Source: Paenibacillus rigui
GTDB taxonomy: Bacteria; Bacillota; Bacilli; Paenibacillales; NBRC-103111
NCBI RefSeq assembly: GCF_002234615.1
Contig: NZ_NMQW01000002.1
Coordinates: forward strand, 372,001 to 436,000
Length of the DNA: 64,000 nt
Direction of reading: 5' to 3'
The position numbers and the translations under genes were made by a program. Positions 27,095 through 34,726 of this stretch are shown here, one piece after another (position 1 is the first letter of the stretch; each line of letters starts with the position of its first letter). The notes beneath the pieces are model-generated. The model was given only the letters and a program-made list of their open reading frames with translations, was not told the origin of the DNA and did no database searches.

Positions 27095-28216
27095 TTAGTA
27101 CATAAGATTTTCCTGAGTATCCTTATCAAAAAAGAGTGCCTTCTGCATATCGATCGTCAGCGTCAGCTTCTCATCTTCCCCGAAGGCATGATCTGAGCGT
27201 GCACGAACAATGAACAATTGCGGTGCCCCGATATCCATGTATAAATACATATCCGCCCCCATCAGCTCACTGATCTTCTGGGTGCCGACGATTTGTGCAT
27301 GAGGCCGTGCCTGCTCGAATGACGAATCCAAGTGAATGTTTTCACTGCGAATGCCAAGAACGACGGTCCGGTTCACTTTCTTCTTCTTCTTCAGCACTTC
27401 CGATTGCTCGGCAGGAATCCGCAAATAGTACCGGTTCGTATGAAACTCCAGCAAGCCGTCGGAACGTTCTTCAAGCTTGCCTTCCAGCATATTAATCGGT
27501 GGCGTGCCGATAAAGCTCGCGACGAACATATTTCTCGGATTATTATAAATGACTCTTGGCGTATCCACCTGCTGAATGATTCCGTCCTTCATGACCACAA
27601 TACGGTGCCCCATCGTCATGGCTTCCACCTGATCATGGGTTACATAGACCATGGTTACGCCAAGCTGCTTATGCAGCTTAATGATTTCCGTACGCATCTG
27701 CACCCGAAGCTTCGCATCCAGATTGGACAACGGCTCATCCATCAGGAACACGGACGGGTTGCGGACAATGGCACGTCCCAGTGCAACCCGCTGCCTCTGG
27801 CCGCCGGACAGCTGCTTCGGCTTGCGCTCCAGGTACGGTTCGATTTCCAGCGTCCGTGCCGTTTTTTTGACCGCTTGATCGATTTCATTCTTGGCCATTT
27901 TACGCAGCCTCAGGCCAAAGGCAATGTTCTCATATACACTCATATTCGGATACAGTGCATAGTTCTGAAATACCATCGCAATGTCCCGGTCCTTCGGCGG
28001 CAAATGATTGACGAGCTGGTCCCCGATGTACAGCTCGCCCGAGGTAATGTCCTCCAGGCCTGCAATCATACGAAGCGTCGTCGATTTTCCGCAGCCGGAA
28101 GGTCCGACCATCACAAGAAATTCCCCATCCTGGATTTCCAGATGGAAATCTTTTACCACATATGCTTTATCTTTACCGTAACGCTTTTCTACATGATTCA
28201 GAAGAATGCGTCCCAT
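27095..28216 (-). CDS. Sugar ABC transporter ATPase (UgpC/MsmK type)
   Basis: 373 residues. Walker A GPSGCGKST, Q-loop MVFQNYALYPNMSV, signature LSGGQRQRVALGRAIV, Walker B VFLMDEPLSNLDAKLR and H-loop VYVTHDQVEAM are all intact, and a C-terminal regulatory OB-type domain follows (from about 240). It powers the two permeases encoded downstream. Many Bacillota CUT1 transporters rely on a shared MsmX-type ATPase encoded elsewhere; here a dedicated copy leads the operon. ATG 28216 follows ATGGAGGTGC. The gene is preceded by promoter B and by a perfect cre box, so both pathway-specific activation and CcpA repression are likely. Confidence 0.96.
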   Translation of the reverse strand: MGRILLNHVEKRYGKDKAYVVKDFHLEIQDGEFLVMVGPSGCGKSTTLRMIAGLEDITSGELYIGDQLVNHLPPKDRDIAMVFQNYALYPNMSVYENIAFGLRLRKMAKNEIDQAVKKTARTLEIEPYLERKPKQLSGGQRQRVALGRAIVRNPSVFLMDEPLSNLDAKLRVQMRTEIIKLHKQLGVTMVYVTHDQVEAMTMGHRIVVMKDGIIQQVDTPRVIYNNPRNMFVASFIGTPPINMLEGKLEERSDGLLEFHTNRYYLRIPAEQSEVLKKKKKVNRTVVLGIRSENIHLDSSFEQARPHAQIVGTQKISELMGADMYLYMDIGAPQLFIVRARSDHAFGEDEKLTLTIDMQKALFFDKDTQENLMY

Positions 28217-28246
28217 GATAGCACCTCCATAATTAGTCCTTCCGGT

Positions 28247-28260
28247 TGATAACGTTTACA
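28247..28260 (-). promoter_or_regulatory. cre box (CcpA catabolite repression site)
   Basis: The minus strand reads TGTAAACGTTATCA, matching every position of the cre consensus TGWAANCGNTNWCA. It lies between the predicted -10 of promoter B and the ATPase start codon, a position where CcpA bound with HPr-Ser-P would block elongation. Confidence 0.85.
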
Positions 28261-28323
28261 TATCCAGCTCAATTTGGTGCTGCAAAAGGCCCAATACCGA
28301 CTAATCGCCCTTTATTTTCATTC

Positions 28324-28377
28324 ATTATACCTCTCGCCGCATAACGGATTATAGGTGATGTTTACTTACCTTATAGG
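28324..28377 (-). promoter_or_regulatory. Promoter/operator B (CCTATAA direct repeat) for the ABC transporter operon
   Basis: On the minus strand CCTATAA occurs twice exactly 22 bp apart (28377-28371 and 28355-28349). A consensus -10 TATAAT (28329-28324) starts 26 bp after the proximal repeat, which therefore overlaps the -35 region, as expected for an AraC-type activator site. Confidence 0.7.
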
Positions 28378-28381
28378 GTAA

Positions 28382-29410
28382 TCATGCTTTCAGCTGCTGC
28401 ACCAGCCAATCGTAGGAATGGCGCCCGGATACCTCATGTTTCCCCTGGAATAAATCCGTGCCAAACCGATCTGCTGCCTTCTCCGCATCATATATGGCTG
28501 CCAGACAATCGATCGCTTCCCTTACGGAAGCAACCGGAAATAAAGGGTCCTCCGTTCCCGATTCGACGAACAACCCCCTTGGAGCGGCAAGTCCGATCAG
28601 TTCAGGCAGGTCCGGCCCGGGAAGGATTGCAGGAAAGTAATTGTCAATACAATGGCTCATGGCCAGAAGACTTCCCCGGAATGTACTCGTAAACGCGCTC
28701 AGCACCGTGGCCCGGATACGTTCATCCAAGACAGCCGACATCGACGCGATCAGCCCTCCTCCCGAGAAGCCCATACTGCCGATTCGATCCGTATCGACCT
28801 CTTCCCGGGTGACGGCATAATCGACGGCCCGCAGCGCTTCGTAGACACGAAGCCCGGCCAGTGTTCTGCCGTACAGCAGCAGCCTGGCAGCAAGCGGAGC
28901 GCAGGAGCTGTTTTTCCGCGGATCCTTCACCCGGTCCGAAGGCAGCCGGCGGTCGCCGAACCCGATGACGTCCGGGGCAATCACAACCATCCCCCTTCTG
29001 ACCAGCTGCACGCCAAAATGCTGATGAATGCCGGGAATCGACTCATCCACCTTCCCATCCGGCAGCAATCCTACGACCTCCCTGCTCCCGTACCCATGTC
29101 CATGCCATGCCATTACGGCCGGCGCTTTCCCCTGCAGTCCTTTGGGAATCAGCACATAGGCAGTCGCTTGCAGCGCATGCGCCGTAGTATAAGAGACACG
29201 CTCCATCGTGTATTCGCCCTGGTCCATCGTTTCCAGAACGGTCGGCTTCAATGCCACCCGTTCGTTCGGAAGCGGCCCTAAGCTGCGCAGCAGGGCGGCC
29301 CGCACGTCGTGTTTCCGCTCCTGCCACGGCTTGCTGTGAAGACCTGTGATGGCCTCCGATGCCTCCTCCTGCTCATACAAATAATCCAAATAATGCTCCG
29401 GTCCCCACAT
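28382..29410 (-). CDS. Alpha/beta-hydrolase, acetyl xylan esterase-like
   Basis: 342 residues with an alpha/beta-hydrolase fold. Oxyanion region AWHGHGYGSREVV, nucleophile Ser216 in GFSGGG, acid Asp ~288 in SGTEDPLF, and a His in the C-terminal KHEVSGRHSYDW. The closest familiar group is the cytoplasmic acetyl xylan esterase/dienelactone hydrolase-like family, which removes acyl groups from sugars. No signal peptide. ATG 29410 follows ACAGGAGGG. A terminator-like hairpin separates it from the AraC gene upstream, so it may be transcribed by readthrough. Its likely job is to strip acetyl esters from imported oligosaccharides. Confidence 0.82.
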   Translation of the reverse strand: MWGPEHYLDYLYEQEEASEAITGLHSKPWQERKHDVRAALLRSLGPLPNERVALKPTVLETMDQGEYTMERVSYTTAHALQATAYVLIPKGLQGKAPAVMAWHGHGYGSREVVGLLPDGKVDESIPGIHQHFGVQLVRRGMVVIAPDVIGFGDRRLPSDRVKDPRKNSSCAPLAARLLLYGRTLAGLRVYEALRAVDYAVTREEVDTDRIGSMGFSGGGLIASMSAVLDERIRATVLSAFTSTFRGSLLAMSHCIDNYFPAILPGPDLPELIGLAAPRGLFVESGTEDPLFPVASVREAIDCLAAIYDAEKAADRFGTDLFQGKHEVSGRHSYDWLVQQLKA

Positions 29411-29431
29411 GCGAATCCCTCCTGTCTCTAC

Positions 29432-29465
29432 AAAAAAAGAGCTGTAGGAAATCCCTGATCAGCTC
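29432..29465 (-). terminator. Terminator between the AraC gene and the esterase
   Basis: On the minus strand, GAGCTG and CAGCTC pair around an inner AGG/CCT and are followed by seven T residues. It lies just after the AraC stop codon and before the esterase ribosome binding site, so it would attenuate rather than fully separate the two. Confidence 0.7.
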
Positions 29466-29472
29466 CAAAAAG

Positions 29473-30363
29473 TTAGTATGATGTCGCTTTATCCTCAAAT
29501 TCCTGAAAGTTTTGCCTGTACTGCCGGGGCGTAATCCCTGTTTTTTTGCGGAACAGCGCATGAAAAAACTTCATATCCAGGTATCCGACCTGATTGGCAA
29601 TTTGATAAATTGGGATATCCGTTGATTTCAGCAGCTCGCAGCATTTTTGTATTCTGACATTTTGCAAATACTGGGTAAAGGTTAAGCCGGTTGTTTTCTT
29701 GAACAGCCTTTGGAAGTGGCTCGCACTCAAATAGAAATAGTCCGCAACATGCTGTACCGTTATATTCTGCGTGTAGTTGAACTTGATGAAATGGACGACC
29801 TCATCCAGCTTGCTGAAGGTTGCCGGCTCCGCCTCATTCTTTAATTCGAAGCGCTGCAGCAGCACCAGCATTTGGACAACCATGGCGATGAGCAGCGTTT
29901 CGAAACCGACATTTCGCTTCAAATATTCCGTATACATGCTTTGAATCATCGTGGAAAAGGTGTCGTGCTTGTCTTGGAAATGCAGCCAGCGTTCGGAGCA
30001 TTGGCTCGGTTCGTAGATGATATTATAGGTGTAAGAATCATTCTGCAGCAGGTGTTTCCAGTCATTCAGCAGCTCGACGCGGAAAATGCAGTTGTAGATG
30101 ACAAGCGTTTTATCCTGTTTGGGAGATGACGGCCGATACACATGGGAAGTACCGATGGGAATAACGAACAGGTCGCCTTGCTTGATAGGAATCACTTGAT
30201 CCTCCAGATAGTGATACCCGCATCCTTCCCCCACATAGCTAATTTCAACAAAATCATGCGTATGCTGTGTCGTTGTAAACGATTCCAATTCACGATTTAA
30301 GAAAATATTCAAATTCTCATCAAAGAATGAATCGCCTCTTAAATGTTTAATTCTCTCCCGCAA
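29473..30363 (-). CDS. AraC-family transcriptional activator
   Basis: About 296 residues. An N-terminal cupin sensor domain (THDFVEISYVGEGCGYHYLE, GDLFVIPIGTSHVYR) is followed by a C-terminal double helix-turn-helix (about 195-290; ITVQHVADYFYLSASHFQRL and the second AraC signature IYQIANQVGYLDMKFFHALF, ending in GITPRQYR). It should sense a sugar and activate transcription. The start is TTG 30363, eight bases after GCGAGG; GTG 30372 overlaps that ribosome binding site. It sits inside the operon driven by promoter C, so activation would feed back on itself. It is the only regulator seen in the locus and the best candidate for the shared CCTATA sites. Confidence 0.93.
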   Translation of the reverse strand: MRERIKHLRGDSFFDENLNIFLNRELESFTTTQHTHDFVEISYVGEGCGYHYLEDQVIPIKQGDLFVIPIGTSHVYRPSSPKQDKTLVIYNCIFRVELLNDWKHLLQNDSYTYNIIYEPSQCSERWLHFQDKHDTFSTMIQSMYTEYLKRNVGFETLLIAMVVQMLVLLQRFELKNEAEPATFSKLDEVVHFIKFNYTQNITVQHVADYFYLSASHFQRLFKKTTGLTFTQYLQNVRIQKCCELLKSTDIPIYQIANQVGYLDMKFFHALFRKKTGITPRQYRQNFQEFEDKATSY

Positions 30364-30390
30364 AACCAACACCTCGCCTGCTGATTTTTT

Positions 30391-31461
30391 CTATTCCTCT
30401 TTAACCCACTGCTCTTCCGAAATGCACACGTATTTAATCGCTTTTCGCAAATAAGAAAAGGCAATATGCAGCTTCCCATCTCTTGTCGAAATAATCGACG
30501 GGTACGAATAGCCGATTTCTCCGCTTTCTTTGTGCTCCAAATCCGCCATTTGCACGTTTTTATAATACGGCCAGGTGTGGCCTTCATCCTCCGATAAGGC
30601 CAAGGTCAACGGGGTACGCAGCGTTTTTTTGCGAAACTCGCCCTTCCTCTGCACCCATCGGAACTGATCCCGCTCCAAGGAGGAATTGTTGTAGACCAGC
30701 GCCAGATGTCCGTTCGCTAGCTTCGTCATTTGAATCGAGGAATTGTTGTTCGGCAGCTCGCTCTTCGCAGGCACCGTCCAGCTTCTTCCCTTGTCCGTGG
30801 AGATGCTCGTATAAATCCGCTTCGACAGACGGCTGCGGAATACCGCAAACAGCGAACCGTCGCTGCGTTCGACTACGCTCATTTGCACACTGTGCAAGCT
30901 GTCCTGCACCTCATACTGCTGCCAGGTCTGCCCCTGGTCCTCACTGATCTGCACAACACTGTAATGCCCATCCAACGTGCAGTAGTAAGCCGGCAGCAGC
31001 CAATCCCCGTTGCTTAGCACCAGCAGAGGCTGTCTTAAAAAAATGCCTGTGCGGTCAAACAACACCTGAGTAGGTCCCCATGTGAACCCCCGGTCCTCCG
31101 AAATGCGGTAAGCAACCCGTGAGGTTCGTTGATTATGAGGCTCATTGGATGTATGGAATAGCCATACTTTGCCGTCCGGCGCTTGAAACAATACCGGGTT
31201 TTGCTCCGACCGCTCCGGGTCATCGGATAAAATCGCCGGCTGGCTCCACTGGTCCGATCCCGACGGCAGTCTGGACATCGCAATATTCGTATCCGGGTTG
31301 CCCTCCCCGCTTCCTGTAAACCAAACGCAGAGCAGATCGCCGTTATCCAGCTCCAGTAAATTGGAGGCATGATTATCACTCGGCTGTGGTACCGGTAAAA
31401 AAGCTTCCCTCCACATCGGCTCTGTCGCGGATGAGGTGACAACCCCATTAAATCGTTGCAC
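30391..31461 (-). CDS. Sialidase-fold (BNR repeat) glycosidase-like protein, copy 1
   Basis: 356 residues forming a six-bladed beta-propeller of the BNR_2 sialidase type. Four Asp-box repeats are visible: SEDRGFTW, SEDQGQTW, STDKGRSW and SEDEGHTW. The Arg-Ile-Pro motif near the N-terminus of true sialidases is absent; the corresponding region is SDNHASNLLELDNG. It is about 30 residues longer than copy 2 and shares with it the LPNNNS segment. No signal peptide. Start GTG 31461 behind AGAGGAGC overlaps the preceding gene by 14 bp. Family relatives cut sialic acid or other keto-acid sugars; the substrate here is unknown, and no sialic acid catabolic genes are nearby. Confidence 0.8.
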   Translation of the reverse strand: MQRFNGVVTSSATEPMWREAFLPVPQPSDNHASNLLELDNGDLLCVWFTGSGEGNPDTNIAMSRLPSGSDQWSQPAILSDDPERSEQNPVLFQAPDGKVWLFHTSNEPHNQRTSRVAYRISEDRGFTWGPTQVLFDRTGIFLRQPLLVLSNGDWLLPAYYCTLDGHYSVVQISEDQGQTWQQYEVQDSLHSVQMSVVERSDGSLFAVFRSRLSKRIYTSISTDKGRSWTVPAKSELPNNNSSIQMTKLANGHLALVYNNSSLERDQFRWVQRKGEFRKKTLRTPLTLALSEDEGHTWPYYKNVQMADLEHKESGEIGYSYPSIISTRDGKLHIAFSYLRKAIKYVCISEEQWVKEE

Positions 31462-33625
31462 TCGCTATCGCTCCTCTCCATTGCTCCCATGTCCATGCTT
31501 GCCGGCCTAGCGTTTCTTGATGGAAAACCAGCTTTCCGTCCACATAGAGGCAGTAGCCTACTTCCAGCTCCGGCAATTCCGGGGCTGCCGTGCCCGGACT
31601 TTTATACGTAATGCGCAGCTCGCTTCCCTGTACCTTGACCCGATCCAGACTAAAGTAATCCAGTCCGATATGTATCGGATCCAGAACAATGCCCTCCTGA
31701 CCGATGCTTAAGCCCGCGACATGCGAAATAATTAAATCAATATAATAGGAATGGTTGTATTCCTGCTCATCGCTTAACGGCTCGCCCGTTTCGCTGTTGT
31801 AATGCTCAACGATCCCCGGCTGCGACAGGTCTCTGTTCATAAAGTGGAGGAATGAATACTCCCGCAGCAAGTGTCCGAACGATCGGTCGAATATATGACC
31901 TCTCCGCTTGCTTTCCTTCGCCAGCGCGTCCAGCGCGATGGAATTGGTATAAGGCCAGCTCGGACCGTCCCACACGCAACCGTTACGCCCTTTGACGAAC
32001 GTCCCTCTCCAGCCGCCATCCTTCGAGTAGGCCGGACAATCGATCGAGACCGTAGGGAACGGACACGGCGTCAGAAATGCCTCTTCACTCAGCAAATGCT
32101 CAATCATCCCGTTATGCTTGTCATCAATGAGCTGCGCCCATCCGGGATAAATGCCTACGATGTTTCGCACCATCGCCATTTCATCTGTCTCATAATGGAG
32201 ATCATAGAAATATTGCGTCGCTTCATCCCACATTTTGTCAAGAATATCCTGCTTGATAAGTTCGGCTTGCTTGGCATAAACTCCTGCTTCGGGATCCCCG
32301 GATGCATCACACAACCGGGCAACGGCAAGCGTGTTTAAGTAGTGATATACGGCCCGATCGACCCTTTTGAGGTGGGTATAGGTCGTTTTGTCCTTCGGAT
32401 TTTTCGGAAAATCGTGAAAGTACCAATAGCTGGGTTGGTACTCTTTCCCTGTACGGGTATGCTTATGCTCGATCATCAGATGATCGGAAGCGCTGCCATG
32501 AACCTCGTTCCAAGCTGCTATATTGCTCTTCATAGCGGGCAAAAGCTCCGCCGCCAATGCATCATTGCCGTGTACCAGATACAACTGGTACGCCGCCCAG
32601 CAGGAGAAATTCGCGAAGGAATGCATGATGGTATCCACCGTTAAGCAGCGGAACATCCCGTCCTCGCCCGGGGAATCCTTCATATTCCGCAGCGCGCCCT
32701 CGCAAAATGCCGGATCGTGATGCCATCTTGCATCCATAATGTGCAGCGGTACAGATAAATTGATCAGCTTGCTGAACTCCCAGCCGCCCTTGCCGAAGGG
32801 CTTCTTGCTTTTCTTGTGGGATCTGCCTTCGTAAAAAAGCGGATGCTGCAAATGCCCGTATTTCGGATCCGCCGCATTGTAACGGAGGACGAACCAGCGG
32901 TACGTCCACGTTTTATTCAACACGGGATCACTGCTGTGAAAAGCAGGCGCTTCCTTGAACCAGCGCTCATACGTCTGCTGCTGATGCCGGACTGTTTCCT
33001 CCACGGTCCTTCCAGCCCGGGTATACACCGATGCCCGCTCAATCAGCGTTTCCCGAAGGTCTTGGCCTTCAATGCCGTAAGCTGCAGCCACGATCAACTG
33101 CTTGGTCTCTCCCGGCTTGACCCTTACTTCCATGAGCAGTGCCGGATCGCTGACAGCGATGACACCTTCTATAATAAAGCTGTAATGCTCCAGCTCAATG
33201 CGTCCGTGGATAAAATCCCCATCCAGCTTCGGGAACCGATGTTCATCCGTACCTAGCCGCAGCACGAGCTCCTGCTGGCTCCGGTTCGTCCAGGTTTGGC
33301 AGGAAACCGCGCAATCGTCCCACGTAATAAACTTTTGTTCCACCAACGATAACCGGTGATCTTCATAAACCATACGAAGGTGACTCGGATGCCACTCCGT
33401 CCGGCACGGCTCGAAGCTGTCCGTCAAATTGGCGGTTACCTGGAACAGCAATGGGATGTTCACCTTATGGATGAAATCAAACCGTCCGGCAAAGCCTGGC
33501 TCCGGATTTAAATAATCAGCCCACAGCCTCGCTCCTGTCGGGCCTAGCAAATAAGCGCGGGGCTGCGTGCGCAGCATTTTGGTACCCGCCCGCAATTCAT
33601 CATCCAGTTTCGTCTCAACCAGCAT
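31448..33625 (-). CDS. MGH1/GH63-like (alpha/alpha)6 glycosidase
   Basis: 725 residues. An N-terminal beta-sandwich of ~230 residues is followed by an (alpha/alpha)6 barrel resembling the mannosylglycerate hydrolase/GH63 group. The segment GCVWDGPSWPYTNSIALDAL is the GPxW-type motif around the catalytic region of that clan, and WLEHY-like GIVEHYNSETGEPLSDEQEY supplies a further acidic cluster. Expected chemistry is hydrolysis of an alpha-linked sugar. No signal peptide. ATG 33625 follows TTGGAGGGG. It is the first gene of the operon that also carries the AraC activator, and is preceded by promoter C. Specific substrate cannot be told. Confidence 0.75.
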   Translation of the reverse strand: MLVETKLDDELRAGTKMLRTQPRAYLLGPTGARLWADYLNPEPGFAGRFDFIHKVNIPLLFQVTANLTDSFEPCRTEWHPSHLRMVYEDHRLSLVEQKFITWDDCAVSCQTWTNRSQQELVLRLGTDEHRFPKLDGDFIHGRIELEHYSFIIEGVIAVSDPALLMEVRVKPGETKQLIVAAAYGIEGQDLRETLIERASVYTRAGRTVEETVRHQQQTYERWFKEAPAFHSSDPVLNKTWTYRWFVLRYNAADPKYGHLQHPLFYEGRSHKKSKKPFGKGGWEFSKLINLSVPLHIMDARWHHDPAFCEGALRNMKDSPGEDGMFRCLTVDTIMHSFANFSCWAAYQLYLVHGNDALAAELLPAMKSNIAAWNEVHGSASDHLMIEHKHTRTGKEYQPSYWYFHDFPKNPKDKTTYTHLKRVDRAVYHYLNTLAVARLCDASGDPEAGVYAKQAELIKQDILDKMWDEATQYFYDLHYETDEMAMVRNIVGIYPGWAQLIDDKHNGMIEHLLSEEAFLTPCPFPTVSIDCPAYSKDGGWRGTFVKGRNGCVWDGPSWPYTNSIALDALAKESKRRGHIFDRSFGHLLREYSFLHFMNRDLSQPGIVEHYNSETGEPLSDEQEYNHSYYIDLIISHVAGLSIGQEGIVLDPIHIGLDYFSLDRVKVQGSELRITYKSPGTAAPELPELEVGYCLYVDGKLVFHQETLGRQAWTWEQWRGAIASATI

Positions 33626-33676
33626 GAATTCCCCTCCAACTTATAAAAAATGATGGTGTAAATTACCTTCTCATCT

Positions 33677-33731
33677 AGTATAATTCACGTTCCTTGATCA
33701 ATAAATGGTGTTTATTCATCCATTCTATAGG
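33677..33731 (-). promoter_or_regulatory. Promoter/operator C (CCTATA element) for the MGH1-sialidase-AraC operon
   Basis: The minus strand has CCTATAG (33731-33725) and, 23 bp on, a degenerate ACCATTTA (33709-33702) overlapping a -35-like TTATTG. A -10 TATACT (33682-33677) follows after a 16-bp spacer, 26 bp from the proximal half-site. The distal half and its flank (TATAGAATGGATGAAT) closely match the element near 41410. Confidence 0.65.
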
Positions 33732-34721
33732 TCAATTGCACTCTCCCGACAGTACTGTTACTTTTTGGAACGCGATGCGCTCTCTTTTCCAAGTATACGT
33801 TATGAACAGCTCGCTGCCTCTGGCAACAACTGCCGGGTAAGAGTACTGCTTCTCTCCTTCATCCAGCAGCAGCTCATGATCCCACGTCAGACCATTATCC
33901 TCCGAAAAGCGGACAACAAGCGGAGTACGGGGACCTTTCTTCTTCCCTTCCTCCGGGCGGGTAGGATTGTAGACAAGCGCAAGCCCTCCTTGTTCCAGCT
34001 TAACAAGGTCTATGCCGCTGTTGTTATTAGGCAGCGAGGTCGGATAGGCCTCAAACCAGGTTTTCCCTCCATCGGTGGAATCGCTGCGGTAGATCGCGCC
34101 TTCCATACTTCGGGTGAGCATGTGTACCATACCCGGTGCAGATTCCCACAAGGCAGGCTGGATTATGCCCTTGCCCTGCAGATGGCTTCGATCCAAGGGT
34201 ACGGTTCCACTGCAGGTCCATGTCTTGCCTCCGTCCGTCGACAGATCGACGAATGCATCCCAAGCAGGCTCCAAGGATGCAGGAGCGGCGATTGTACCGT
34301 CGTGGAGGGTGATCGGCTTGTTTTTGACCGGCCCCCTTCCGCCACGATCGCCTTCCACCAGTTGAACCGGCTCCGTCCAGGAATGCCCGTTATCACCGGA
34401 TTGCATGACCATCGTTTGCCATTCCGCGATATCGTTCCCTATTTTATAGTACAGAAAAAGGATGCCATCCTGCCTTCGGAAAAGCACGGGATTCCAATGC
34501 GGAATCCTTTCCTGATCCGCAACCTTGCAGGGGGGTGTCCAGCCCTCGCTCCCCCTGCGCGCGGTCCAGATAGCTACGTCCCCCGCCTTCTCCTTCGTCC
34601 CCCCGAACCAGGCAGCTATCACTTCCCCATTAGGGAGCAGCTCCAAGGTGGAGGCGTGACAGCTCAGAAACGGTCTGTCATCCTCAAAAATAAACTCCTT
34701 TGCCGTAATGATGCCTTTCAT
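33732..34721 (-). CDS. Sialidase-fold (BNR repeat) glycosidase-like protein, copy 2
   Basis: 329 residues, BNR_2 beta-propeller. Asp-box repeats include SGDNGHSW, STDGGKTW (twice) and SEDNGLTW. The N-terminal CHASTLELLPNGEVIAAWFG is typical of the bacterial and plant sialidase-like group that lacks the classic Arg-Ile-Pro motif. Conserved polar stretches KNKPITLHDG and LPNNNSGID probably line the active site. No signal peptide. ATG 34721 follows CAAGGAGAA, 5 bp after the GH95 stop, so it is the last gene of the fucosidase operon. Candidate substrates are sialic-like keto-deoxy sugars or uronate-linked sugars; activity is not established by sequence. Confidence 0.8.
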   Translation of the reverse strand: MKGIITAKEFIFEDDRPFLSCHASTLELLPNGEVIAAWFGGTKEKAGDVAIWTARRGSEGWTPPCKVADQERIPHWNPVLFRRQDGILFLYYKIGNDIAEWQTMVMQSGDNGHSWTEPVQLVEGDRGGRGPVKNKPITLHDGTIAAPASLEPAWDAFVDLSTDGGKTWTCSGTVPLDRSHLQGKGIIQPALWESAPGMVHMLTRSMEGAIYRSDSTDGGKTWFEAYPTSLPNNNSGIDLVKLEQGGLALVYNPTRPEEGKKKGPRTPLVVRFSEDNGLTWDHELLLDEGEKQYSYPAVVARGSELFITYTWKRERIAFQKVTVLSGECN

Positions 34722-34726
34722 ACCTG

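Noticed and set aside
27332-28249. 305-codon open frame on the plus strand
   Set aside because: Antisense to the intact ABC ATPase gene, whose motifs are unmistakable.
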